NCBI GenBank assembly: GCA_019119265.1
Contig: DWXI01000027.1
Coordinates: 1 to 44,068, forward strand
Length of the DNA stretch: 44,068 bases
Source: Candidatus Mediterraneibacter intestinigallinarum
GTDB lineage: Bacteria; Bacillota; Clostridia; Lachnospirales; Lachnospiraceae
Reading direction: 5' to 3'
Both the position numbers and the translations under genes were made by a program. Shown piece by piece: positions 33,585 through 40,766 of this stretch. The notes beneath the pieces are model-generated. The model was not told where the DNA came from, did not search any database, and saw only the letters and a program-made list of their open reading frames with translations. Position 1 is the stretch's first letter, and each line of letters starts with the position of its first letter.

Positions 33585-34489
33585 GAAAGAAGAACAAAGG
33601 CATACTGATCCTTCTGGCCGTCCTGATCCTGCTGGTTGCAGTGTATTTCGGCCTGAGGACATGGAATGCACAGCAGGAAGAAAAAGCACAAGAGGAACAG
33701 GAGGCAGCGACAGTCCACGTGACAGACACCTCTGCTGAAGATATCGTGTCACTGAAATTTAATGTAGGAAACGGTGACCTTGAGTTCAGCAAAGAAGATG
33801 ATCAGTGGTACTACACCCCGGATAAAGATTTTCCGCTGCAGCATAGCTATCCGGAAGATATGGCAGAGACAGTGGGCAGCATTACCGCAGGCCGGGAGCT
33901 GACGGACGGAGATTCCATTGACGCCTACGGACTGGATGAACCGGCTTACACGATAGAGTACACAGACGCGGACGGTAATACGACCGAGCTCCTTTTCGGA
34001 GATATGACCGGGGATGATTATTACGTGATGCTGAATGGAAACGATACAGTATATACCGTGAACAGCAGTGTGATCGATCCGTTCAATTACACTCTGGACG
34101 ATATGGCGCGGCTTGACGATTACCCGAGTATCGGAAGCGGAAATCTTGTTAAAGAAGTCATTACTCAGAATGGCGAGACGACGACCTATGACAGTGAGGA
34201 TGAAGACCAGGCGGAAGATATTGCAGCCGTGGCGGGAGGTTTAGGTGCAGTGACACTTTCCGAGGCGGCGGATTATTCCGTGGAGGATGAGGATCTGGAT
34301 ATGTACGGGCTGGATGAAGGTTCACGGATCACAGTCGAGGCCACCTATACACAGAATGATGAAGAGCAGCTGCTTACCTTGTATATCGGAAATGAAGACG
34401 GAAACGGAAATCGATATGTGATGTTAAATGACTCACGGATCGTCTATCTAATCTCAGATGAGATATGTGATAACATTCTGAATGTCTGA
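33581..34489 (+). CDS. DUF4340 membrane-anchored protein
   Basis: A 302-residue protein with one N-terminal membrane anchor (residues about 7-25) and a beta-rich extracytoplasmic domain with two similar halves, each having a YGLDEP/YGLDEG motif (DAYGLDEPAYTIEY and DMYGLDEGSRITVE). The ATG at 33581 overlaps the end of the GldG gene by four bases (ATGA). DUF4340 proteins are the usual last member of Gld-type operons. The acidic composition is typical of surface proteins. Confidence 0.85.
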   Translation: MRKKNKGILILLAVLILLVAVYFGLRTWNAQQEEKAQEEQEAATVHVTDTSAEDIVSLKFNVGNGDLEFSKEDDQWYYTPDKDFPLQHSYPEDMAETVGSITAGRELTDGDSIDAYGLDEPAYTIEYTDADGNTTELLFGDMTGDDYYVMLNGNDTVYTVNSSVIDPFNYTLDDMARLDDYPSIGSGNLVKEVITQNGETTTYDSEDEDQAEDIAAVAGGLGAVTLSEAADYSVEDEDLDMYGLDEGSRITVEATYTQNDEEQLLTLYIGNEDGNGNRYVMLNDSRIVYLISDEICDNILNV

Positions 34490-34645
34490 CAGTTCAGCGA
34501 GCGCCATTCGTAAAACCGCACTACGTGCTGATCGTGGCTGCCGCCACTGCTTTACTTATAGCAAGTCGCTCAGTTCATCTGCTTATCAGCAGCCGGATTT
34601 TTATGCAAGTATAAATCTGTCTTCTGATAACAGATGGCTGAACGG
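34490..34645 (+). repeat. Composite GCTGAACTG-family repeat after the Gld operon, copy 5
   Basis: Two units. On the minus strand 34490-34528 matches the core of the 18438-18492 copy (GCACGTAGTGCGG, then TTTTACGAATGGCGC, ending GCTGAACTG). Then CAGTTCATCTGCTTATCAG (34571-34589) pairs with CTGATAACAGATGGCTGAAC (34624-34643) in a hairpin matching the fabH-leader copy. The block starts directly after the DUF4340 stop. From 34646 to 34825 no gene is seen, only AT-rich sequence. Confidence 0.6.
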
Positions 34646-34825
34646 TTGTATAAAATTTATAGGATTTTAATTGACTTTTCCGGATAAAGAGAGGAAAATA
34701 AATTTCATATTTAACTTTGAAAACAGGCTGAATGCAGCCGGTTCCTTCATGACAGATTGAATATTTATGTATAGGTAAAAAGAAATTATAAGAGTCATTC
34801 AGGTAAGTGAAAAGGGCTGGTGAAA

Positions 34826-35233
34826 ATGAAAGAGAGATTTATACGTTTTATGCAGGGAAGATATGGGATTGATCAGTTATCCAAAACTATTCTGGTTGTG
34901 GGATTGATAATTGTGCTTGTGTCGGCTTTTTTGGGAAATCGGCCGATTGCATTGATTTTGTATTTTATTGGATGGTTTTTTGTAATTTACTGCTATTTCC
35001 GAGCATTTTCGCGAAATGTAAGTAAAAGGTATTCGGAGAATCAGACATTCCTTGCAAAGACATACGGAATCAGGAAATTTTTTCAGAAGCAGAAAAATAT
35101 ATGGCAGCAGAGGAAAGTATACCATATCTATACATGCCCGTCATGCAAACAGAAAATCCGTATACCGAAAGGGAAAGGAAAGATAGAGGTCAGGTGTCCG
35201 AAATGTGGCACTACATTTATAAAGAAAAGTTGA
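34826..35233 (+). CDS. Two-helix membrane protein with a C-terminal zinc ribbon
   Basis: A 135-residue protein: two hydrophobic segments (residues about 20-38 and 42-58) and a C-terminal zinc ribbon CPSCKQKIRIPKGKGKI ... CPKCGTTF. ATG at 34826 is nine bases after AAAGGG. Membrane-anchored zinc ribbons are known in several Clostridia families. It lies 100 bases before the J-domain gene, probably in one unit. Function unknown; a membrane-bound chaperone partner is possible. Confidence 0.75.
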   Translation: MKERFIRFMQGRYGIDQLSKTILVVGLIIVLVSAFLGNRPIALILYFIGWFFVIYCYFRAFSRNVSKRYSENQTFLAKTYGIRKFFQKQKNIWQQRKVYHIYTCPSCKQKIRIPKGKGKIEVRCPKCGTTFIKKS

Positions 35234-35333
35234 TCAGAAAAAATACTGATTGCACAGGGCAGTGGTTGTCATCTGTCATAACAGTTACAGATGGTGCTGC
35301 GACAGCGGACTATGTGTCGAAGGGAGAAAAGAA

Positions 35334-36122
35334 ATGTCAGATCCATACAGTATACTAGGTGTGGACAGAAATGTATCAGACGAGGAGATTAAAAAGGCAT
35401 ATCGTAAATTAAGCCGAAAGTATCATCCGGATGCAAATATCAACAATCCTCATAAAGATGAGGCTGAAGCAAAGTTCAAAGAAGTACAGCAGGCTTACCA
35501 GCAGATTATGGATGAGCGCGAGCGCGGGTACACTTCGGGCGGATACGGTCAGAGCAGTTCTGGAAGCGGGCATAGTGGAAATTCATACGGAGGAAATTCA
35601 TATGATGATTACGGCCCCTTTGGAGGCTTCGGAGGATATGGACCGTTCGGTGGTTTCGGAGAAGGAGATCCGTTTGGAAACTCCGGTTCATATGGTCAGG
35701 GAAGACAGCAGAACAGCAGTCAGTCAGAAGAAGATATTCATCTGCGTGCCGCCGCAAATTATATACGCAGCGGGCACTACAGAGAAGCGCTCAATGTCCT
35801 TGACGGAATAAAGGAAAGGAGTGCGCTCTGGTATTTCTACAGTGCATCCGCCAATTCCGGGCTGGGAAATAATGTGACAGCTCTGGAACAGGCGAAAGAA
35901 GCCGTCAGACTTGAACCAGATAATACGCAGTATCAAATGCTGTTCCAGCGGCTGCAGAACGGCGGATCATGGTATCAGCAGCGGCAGAGTACATATGGCT
36001 ATCCGGGTTCATTTGATACGAGCTGTTGTGCGAAGCTTTGTATAGCGAATCTACTGTGCAATCTCTGCTGCGGAGGCAGCGGACTGTGCTGTGGCGGATA
36101 TGGCGGCGGGTACTATATATAA
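35334..36122 (+). CDS. J-domain (DnaJ-type) protein with Gly-rich linker, TPR-like helices and Cys-rich tail
   Basis: A 262-residue protein. Residues 1-65 are a J domain with the HPD motif at 31-33, which stimulates an Hsp70. A Gly/Ser/Phe-rich linker follows (residues about 68-130, with [18 protein letters not shown]). Residues about 140-210 have TPR-like helices ([21 protein letters not shown]). The C-terminal 35 residues hold eight cysteines in [21 protein letters not shown] and [12 protein letters not shown] at 35334 follows GGGAGAAAAG. The tail could be a metal-binding or lipidated anchor. It is not the housekeeping DnaJ (no zinc-finger domain of four CxxCxGxG). Confidence 0.85.
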   Translation: MSDPYSILGVDRNVSDEEIKKAYRKLSRKYHPDANINNPHKDEAEAKFKEVQQAYQQIMDERERGYTSGGYGQSSSGSGHSGNSYGGNSYDDYGPFGGFGGYGPFGGFGEGDPFGNSGSYGQGRQQNSSQSEEDIHLRAAANYIRSGHYREALNVLDGIKERSALWYFYSASANSGLGNNVTALEQAKEAVRLEPDNTQYQMLFQRLQNGGSWYQQRQSTYGYPGSFDTSCCAKLCIANLLCNLCCGGSGLCCGGYGGGYYI

Positions 36123-36363
36123 AATGAAATTCGTGTTCGCCGGACTGAATGCCGCAGTCACTCCGACAAATCGGAATGTAAAAGAAACCGGTTGAAGGGG
36201 GAAGTAATCGAGTAGAGCTTATTTATATGTCAAGCAGAGAACCGCTTCCGGTTATGGCTTAACTAATTCTTTACCCAATCAGAATCCATATAAATTTTAG
36301 TCGTAAACGTTCCGATTTTAATCCTTACGTTTAAATTCTATTTTCGGGCCAGGCAAGAAAGCA
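36123..36363 (+). other. Gene-free interval with small inverted repeats
   Basis: No gene supported. It holds several minor pairings: CCGAcaaaTCGG, GAACCGCTTCCGGTT, and GTAAACG with CGTTTA. A short open stretch reads without similarity. It separates the J-domain gene from the structured element at 36364. Confidence 0.4.
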
Positions 36364-36494
36364 GCCGGGAGACAGATATTGTGTACGCACCGTAGAGTAA
36401 CGCCGGCACTTGGAGCGCACTTTTTGCGCTCCTATGTACCGCTGCGTTACGACCCGAGCGAAAGCGGGTGCGCTAGCAATACCTGTCTCCCGGC
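36364..36494 (-). repeat. Large structured intergenic element, family A copy 2
   Basis: Outer arms GCCGGGAGACAGATATTG (from 36364) and CAATACCTGTCTCCCGGC (to 36494) pair, with four mismatches over 28 bases. The core at 36397-36466, read on the minus strand, starts CGCTTTCGCTCGGG and has the same length of 70 as at 12706-12775. Its terminal stem is GGAGCGC/GCGCTCC where copy 1 has AGGCCGC/GCGGCCT, and the next stem is GTAACGC/GCGTTAC where copy 1 has GGAACGC/GCGTTCC: four base pairs changed on both sides. In both copies the core is read in the direction of the gene that ends before it. Confidence 0.8.
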
Positions 36495-36524
36495 GGATAC
36501 TTTGTCAACACGAGAAATCGGGAT

Positions 36525-37397
36525 TTATCTGCTCCGGACCGCTCCGATTCCCAGACCGCCCGGCCCCACATGTGTTCCGATACTCATTGTGAGCGGAAAG
36601 TATACAAGTTCCATATCAGGAAAGTTCTTTCTCATTTCATCTTTAAATTCTTCCAGCTTATCAGGATCCATCATCGTATTGGCGATACCGACTTTTAGAA
36701 GGCCTTGTTTCCGCAAGTAGGAAAGTCTGGAGGCAATGTCTGATTTTACGGCTTCCAGCATGACGCGGAATGCAGATTTCATTCCTCTTGCCTTGGCGTA
36801 AGAATCTAACTTGTCACCCTGTATGGTGAGAACCGGTTTCAATTTAAGAATTGTTCCAAGAGCAGCGGCAGCTGCTGTGATACGTCCTCCCTTTTTCAGG
36901 TATTCTAATGTATCTACTGCAATATAGATAGTAGCATCCATGGCTTCCTTTTCGAGGATATTTTTGATTTCACATGCAGTCTTTCCCTCATCAGCTAATG
37001 TTTTTGCATCCAGTACTGATAATGCCTGGGTAACGGAGATACGATGATTGTCAACTACGTACACTCGGTCTTTATAAGGCTCTTCTTCGGCAAGCAGAAG
37101 CGCGGTCTGGCATGTGTTGCTCAGCCCGGAGGACATAGGGATGAATACAATCTCATCATATGTTGCGAGAAGATGAGACCACATGTCAGCCACATCCCCT
37201 GGAGACGGCTGGGATGTCGTAATGACAGAACCGGAGGTCTGTTTTCGATAGAATTCCTCTGAAGTGATATCGATTCCTTCAAAATATGTTTTGCCATCAA
37301 TGATGATGGGCATGGGCAGAATATGAATTCCGTAATTGGATTCTTCTGCAGGCATGATCCCGCAGTTGCTGTCTGCCATGATCGCGGTCCGCGGCAT
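36525..37397 (-). CDS. DegV-family fatty-acid-binding protein
   Basis: A 290-residue protein of the DegV/FakB type: DSNCGIMPAEESNYGIHILPMPI, TSQPSPGDVADMW and a fatty-acid-binding fold with the conserved STGLSNT-like SSGLSNT segment. FakB proteins present fatty acids to the kinase FakA for phosphorylation. ATG at 37397 has GGAGGGG six bases upstream. It runs divergently from the TetR gene, with a shared operator candidate over its -10 box. Confidence 0.9.
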   Translation of the reverse strand: MPRTAIMADSNCGIMPAEESNYGIHILPMPIIIDGKTYFEGIDITSEEFYRKQTSGSVITTSQPSPGDVADMWSHLLATYDEIVFIPMSSGLSNTCQTALLLAEEEPYKDRVYVVDNHRISVTQALSVLDAKTLADEGKTACEIKNILEKEAMDATIYIAVDTLEYLKKGGRITAAAAALGTILKLKPVLTIQGDKLDSYAKARGMKSAFRVMLEAVKSDIASRLSYLRKQGLLKVGIANTMMDPDKLEEFKDEMRKNFPDMELVYFPLTMSIGTHVGPGGLGIGAVRSR

Positions 37398-37448
37398 ATT
37401 ATCCCCTCCTGAAACCTTATTTTTCATATTTTAATTTGATTGACCGTT

Positions 37449-37476
37449 ATTATAACAGGTGTTAAAATTATAGCAA
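37449..37476 (-). promoter_or_regulatory. degV promoter with overlapping TetR-type operator
   Basis: On the minus strand TTGCTA (37476-37471), 16 bases and TATAAT (37454-37449) form a promoter. ATTATAACA-GG-TGTTAAAAT (37449-37468) is a 9-bp inverted repeat with one mismatch and lies across the -10 box, the expected place for a TetR operator. The divergent tetR gene would share the region. Confidence 0.55.
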
Positions 37477-37551
37477 AACGCATATTCAATAACAATGAAC
37501 AATAATTGAAAAATGTAAGTTAATTATACAGAAAAGGAAAAATGATAAGAA

Positions 37552-38142
37552 ATGGAAGACAGACGCATCATAAAAACAAAAAGAAGTCTGAAAACTACGC
37601 TGATCGAGATGCTTGCCAAGGAAGATTTTGAGCATATTTCTATTACAGAACTGTGCCGAAAGGCGGATGTCAGCAGGATTACATTTTACTCTCACTATAA
37701 TGATAAATATGCTTTGCTAGATGATATATTTGAAGATATGCTCCGGATAGGAACAGAGGACTATTATCGACGGCAGAGAGAGTATAATCCGACCGGAAAG
37801 CTGGCGGCGGGATATGTAAATATGTTGGATGCGATTCTGGAAATTTATTATGACAGATTTGATTTCTTTCAGTATACGAATCCGGAGAAGAATCCTTATT
37901 TGGCTTCCAGACTTTACAGTATTATCCTAGAGACAGTGGAGATGCATACGATGCATGTAAAGGAGCGTCTTCCGCTTAAGTATTCGCCGAAGAAGATTGC
38001 AGGGTTTGTGTGTTTCGGCATGCTGGGATTTGTCAATGAATCCCATGAGGAGAATACGCCGTTGGAAGAGATTCGGCGGGAGGCGCGAGTCCTGCTGAAA
38101 GACCTGATCAAATCCGGAATACTGACCGAACATGAACAATAG
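37552..38142 (+). CDS. TetR/AcrR-family regulator
   Basis: A 196-residue TetR protein. N-terminal HTH residues about 8-55: TLIEMLAKEDFEHISITELC, then RKADVSRITFYSHYNDKYAL. The C-terminal part is a helical ligand/dimer domain. It is divergent to degV across about 150 bases with an operator-like palindrome, so it may control degV and itself. Because DegV binds fatty acids, a lipid-related ligand is a reasonable guess. Confidence 0.85.
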   Translation: MEDRRIIKTKRSLKTTLIEMLAKEDFEHISITELCRKADVSRITFYSHYNDKYALLDDIFEDMLRIGTEDYYRRQREYNPTGKLAAGYVNMLDAILEIYYDRFDFFQYTNPEKNPYLASRLYSIILETVEMHTMHVKERLPLKYSPKKIAGFVCFGMLGFVNESHEENTPLEEIRREARVLLKDLIKSGILTEHEQ

Positions 38143-38174
38143 AGTGAGATGAGAATAGAAGGGCATGAAAAAAA

Positions 38175-38248
38175 TGGAAGCAACGGGGCTCGAACCCGTG
38201 ACCTCTCGCGTGTGAGGCGAACGCTCATCCCAGCTGAGCTATGCTTCC
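38175..38248 (-). tRNA. tRNA-Val(CAC)
   Basis: A 74-base cloverleaf on the minus strand: acceptor GGAAGCA/TGCTTCC, anticodon stem TTCGC/GCGAG around loop CTCACAC (anticodon CAC), T arm ending GGTTCGAGCCC. The discriminator is A and CCA is not encoded. Confidence 0.95.
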
Positions 38249-38355
38249 ATATGCATCATTATAACACTTTGACAGGAAATTTCAAATTAATTTGTTACAA
38301 AAAGAGAAGCCTGGCATAGAATGGGAAGTAAGAAAGAAAAATAGAGAAAGATAAT

Positions 38356-38649
38356 ATGGATCAAATTCTGGATTATATAAAACCAGAGCTTCTTATTGTA
38401 GCGGTTGCTCTATATTTTTTGGGAATCGGACTGAAAAAGGCACAGACTGTACCGGATAAATATATCCCGATCATTCTCGGAGCTGCAGGGATTATTATAT
38501 GCGCGGTATGGGTGGCGGCAACTTGTCCGCTTGATACAGGACAGCATGTAGCAATGGGGATATTTACAGCTGTGATACAGGGGATTTTAGTGGCCGGTTT
38601 GAGTACGTATGTAAATCAGATTATTAAACAGATAAATAAAACAGAATAA
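38356..38649 (+). CDS. Holin-like small membrane protein
   Basis: A 97-residue protein with three hydrophobic segments (residues about 13-25, 38-56 and 65-85) and a charged C-terminus KQINKTE, resembling the phi29-type/Phage_holin_5_2 family. There is no endolysin or phage gene next to it, and it sits between two tRNA genes, so it may be a prophage remnant or a domesticated holin used in protein export or lysis. A terminator follows. Confidence 0.65.
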   Translation: MDQILDYIKPELLIVAVALYFLGIGLKKAQTVPDKYIPIILGAAGIIICAVWVAATCPLDTGQHVAMGIFTAVIQGILVAGLSTYVNQIIKQINKTE

Positions 38650-38662
38650 ACAGAGCAGACCA

Positions 38663-38688
38663 GGGGCGCATCACAGCGTCCTCTTTTT
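38663..38688 (+). terminator. Terminator after the holin-like gene
   Basis: GGGGCGC and GCGTCCT form a 7-bp stem with two wobble pairs, followed by CTTTTT. Confidence 0.55.
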
Positions 38689-38708
38689 AGTATGCCCGTG
38701 CATTACGG

Positions 38709-38744
38709 AAAAATAAAATCCCGCAACCACTTGGGTTACGGGAT
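38709..38744 (-). terminator. Terminator after tRNA-Leu(CAG)
   Basis: ATCCCGTAACC and GGTTGCGGGAT pair on the minus strand with a T-rich TTTTATTTTT tail, directly following the tRNA gene. Confidence 0.75.
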
Positions 38745-38747
38745 TGA

Positions 38748-38831
38748 TGCGGAAGAAGAGACTTGAACTCTCACAGGATTAACTCCCACTAGAACCTGAA
38801 TCTAGCGCGTCTGCCATTCCGCCACTTCCGC
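38748..38831 (-). tRNA. tRNA-Leu(CAG)
   Basis: An 84-base class II tRNA on the minus strand: acceptor GCGGAAG/CTTCCGC region, anticodon stem CTAGA/TCTAG around loop TTCAGGT (anticodon CAG), long variable arm and T arm GAGAGTTCAAGTCTC. Discriminator A. Confidence 0.94.
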
Positions 38832-38954
38832 TCGACAAATGATATTCTATCATACAGGGGAACGTTTGTAAACCCCTAATTTTTATTTTTTATCAGACAT
38901 TTTCTAGGTATTTTTGTACAAGTGAAAGTATAAAGGAGAAACCGAAATTTATAA

Positions 38955-38983
38955 TTGACATATATCGACAATCTATATATAAT
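38955..38983 (+). promoter_or_regulatory. Consensus promoter of the PadR operon
   Basis: TTGACA (38955-38960), a 17-base spacer and TATAAT (38978-38983): a perfect sigma-A promoter, 40 bases before padR. Confidence 0.85.
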
Positions 38984-39011
38984 ATTGATGCAATATATAG
39001 ATTATCGATAT
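38962..39011 (+). promoter_or_regulatory. 19-bp inverted-repeat operator over the padR promoter
   Basis: ATATCGACAATCTATATAT (38962-38980) and ATATATAGATTATCGATAT (38993-39011) are inverted copies with a single mismatch and a 12-base centre. The left arm covers the spacer and -10 box, and the right arm ends just before the ribosome site TAAGGAGGAC. PadR proteins bind such ATGT/ACAT-like AT-rich palindromes, so autorepression is likely. Confidence 0.7.
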
Positions 39012-39022
39012 AAGGAGGACAC

Positions 39023-39358
39023 ATGATGAAAGTTGATAAAAGTCTGATCTCGGGCAGCACTACGATGCTTTTATTAAAGCTGCTTGAGGAAAAAGATATG
39101 TATGGATACGAGATGATTGAAGCGCTGCGGGAACGCTCGCAAAATGTGTTTGAGCTAAAGGCGGGAACGTTGTATCCTTTGCTGCACAGTATGGAAGAGA
39201 AAGGGCTGCTGGCTGTGTACGAGAAAGAAGCGGGAAATAAAGTCCGGAAATACTATAGTATTACAAAGCAGGGGAGAAAGATACTGGATGAAAAGAAAGC
39301 CGAGTGGAAGGTTTACTCAAAAGCTGTCGCGGACGTACTTGGGATCATTTTGGTTTAA
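39023..39358 (+). CDS. PadR-family transcriptional regulator
   Basis: A 111-residue PadR winged helix without a C-terminal extension: STTMLLLKLLEEKDMYGYEMIEAL, the recognition part FELKAGTLYPLLHSMEEKG and the wing RKYYSITKQGRKIL. ATG at 39023 or the adjacent 39026 follows GGAGG. It forms an operon with the HAAS-SEDS membrane gene 15 bases downstream; PadR plus HAAS-domain membrane protein pairs are a recurring two-gene module in Firmicutes. Confidence 0.92.
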   Translation: MMKVDKSLISGSTTMLLLKLLEEKDMYGYEMIEALRERSQNVFELKAGTLYPLLHSMEEKGLLAVYEKEAGNKVRKYYSITKQGRKILDEKKAEWKVYSKAVADVLGIILV

Positions 39359-39373
39359 CGCAGGAGGGGAAGT

Positions 39374-40762
39374 ATGAATAAGCAAGAATATATAACAATA
39401 CTGACAGATCAGATCAGATGTAAGATGGCGTGTCCAGAGGTGGCGCGGGAGCTGGAAGACCATATTGAGGATCAGACGAGAGCGTTTATGAGTGAGGGAT
39501 TAGACAGGGCGGAAGCTGAAGAAGCTGCAGTGAAAGAGATGGGAAATCCTGTTGAGACCGGAGTGGAGCTAGATAAGATACACCGGCCGAAAATGCCGTG
39601 GGGTACGATTGCATTGATTGTTGCCCTGAGTATTTTATCGTGTACCTTTCAGTTTTTTCTCAATCAGGAATATGTAAATGCAGGTGGAGACGGATATTTT
39701 ATGGGAAGACATATTATGTTTACAGTAACAGGGCTTATGTCAATGATCGGGGTCTGTTTTGCGGATTATACAAGGATAGCTGCCCGGGCCAGGGAACTGA
39801 TGCTGGGATGGATACTGCTGATCATATTTGGAAGACAGTTTTTCGGACTTACGGTCAATGATGCCGAACGATGGATTGCTATACCAGGTATACAGTCGGT
39901 AAATGTACTGTTGCTGCTTATGATTACTGTGCCGCTCTACGCTGCAATCCTGTATGGATACAGGGAAAAGGGCTGGTCTGTTATATTGAAAGGTGTATTG
40001 TGGATGGTTCCCGGATGCTGGCTGTCTGTGAGCTGTAACAGTATATGGATGGCGTCCGTTCTTTTTCTGACTTATCTTGCAATGCTAGGTCTTGCTGTGT
40101 ATCACGGATGGTATCGACTGCCGGGAAAGGCAGTATTTGCGGGAATATGTACTATTGCCATGCTGCTTCCGGTGCTTACAGCGGTTCTGATATGGTTTTT
40201 TGGAGCGGATTATCAGAAAAGCCGGCTTCTGTTTTATCTGGCGCCACTGGTCGGTGTCGGTGGAGAACCGCAGGATCAGATATCATATGAGATGATATAT
40301 GTGAGAGAAATTCTGGGGAATAGCCGGCTGGTTGGCGCAGTGGATGCAGGAGTGCCCGATATTTCATTTATTCCGGAACTGTCAGATTTTATGCTGGTCG
40401 GTGTGGTAAGATATTATGGGAGACTGGCGGCGGTGTTGCTGTTCGGGCTTCTGATCTTTTTGCTCCTGCATTTTCTGCGGATTTCTCTCAGGCAAAGGAA
40501 TCAGCTGGGAATGCTGATGGGAACAGGATGTGCGGCTGTCTTTCTGATAGAAGCGGCGTTCTATTTGCTGAATAATTCCGGTATTATGTATCTGGGAGAT
40601 TACTGCCCGTTTTTCTCATACGGAGGAAGTGGAACCATCATTATGTATATACTTATGGGAATCATGCTCAGTATCTGTCGGTATCAGAATACGGCGCCGG
40701 AACGTAAAACCGCCGGTTCCCTGTTTGGAATCCGGCGGCCGGCTGAAAGAATGAAAGGATAA
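39374..40762 (+). CDS. HAAS-domain plus SEDS (FtsW/RodA/SpoVE-like) membrane protein
   Basis: A 462-residue protein. Residues 1 to about 70 are an HAAS/DUF1700-like cytoplasmic helical domain (CPEVARELEDHIEDQTRAFM, then AVKEMGNPVE). The rest has about ten membrane segments with degenerate SEDS signatures: DAERWIAIPGIQSVN (compare RWI..G..QPSE), SFIPELSDFMLVGVVRYYG (compare LPE..TDFIFA..EE.G) and CPFFSYGGSGTIIMYILMG (compare PFVSYGGSS). A peptidoglycan glycosyltransferase or flippase-like activity would be expected from family, but the missing residues cast doubt; the role is open. Confidence 0.75.
   Translation: MNKQEYITILTDQIRCKMACPEVARELEDHIEDQTRAFMSEGLDRAEAEEAAVKEMGNPVETGVELDKIHRPKMPWGTIALIVALSILSCTFQFFLNQEYVNAGGDGYFMGRHIMFTVTGLMSMIGVCFADYTRIAARARELMLGWILLIIFGRQFFGLTVNDAERWIAIPGIQSVNVLLLLMITVPLYAAILYGYREKGWSVILKGVLWMVPGCWLSVSCNSIWMASVLFLTYLAMLGLAVYHGWYRLPGKAVFAGICTIAMLLPVLTAVLIWFFGADYQKSRLLFYLAPLVGVGGEPQDQISYEMIYVREILGNSRLVGAVDAGVPDISFIPELSDFMLVGVVRYYGRLAAVLLFGLLIFLLLHFLRISLRQRNQLGMLMGTGCAAVFLIEAAFYLLNNSGIMYLGDYCPFFSYGGSGTIIMYILMGIMLSICRYQNTAPERKTAGSLFGIRRPAERMKG
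40706..40738 (-). terminator. pyrC terminator inside the 3' end of the SEDS gene
   Basis: CCGCCGGTTCC (40710-40720) and GGAATCCGGCGG (40727-40738) form a strong stem followed on the minus strand by TTTT. The convergent pyrC gene ends only four bases from the SEDS stop, so its terminator lies within the neighbour's coding region. Confidence 0.65.
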
Positions 40763-40766
40763 ACTG

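Noticed and set aside
36123-36363. Pseudogene or IS remnant between the J-domain gene and element A copy 2
   Set aside because: Translated fragments give no recognisable protein and no inverted terminal repeats with target duplications were found.
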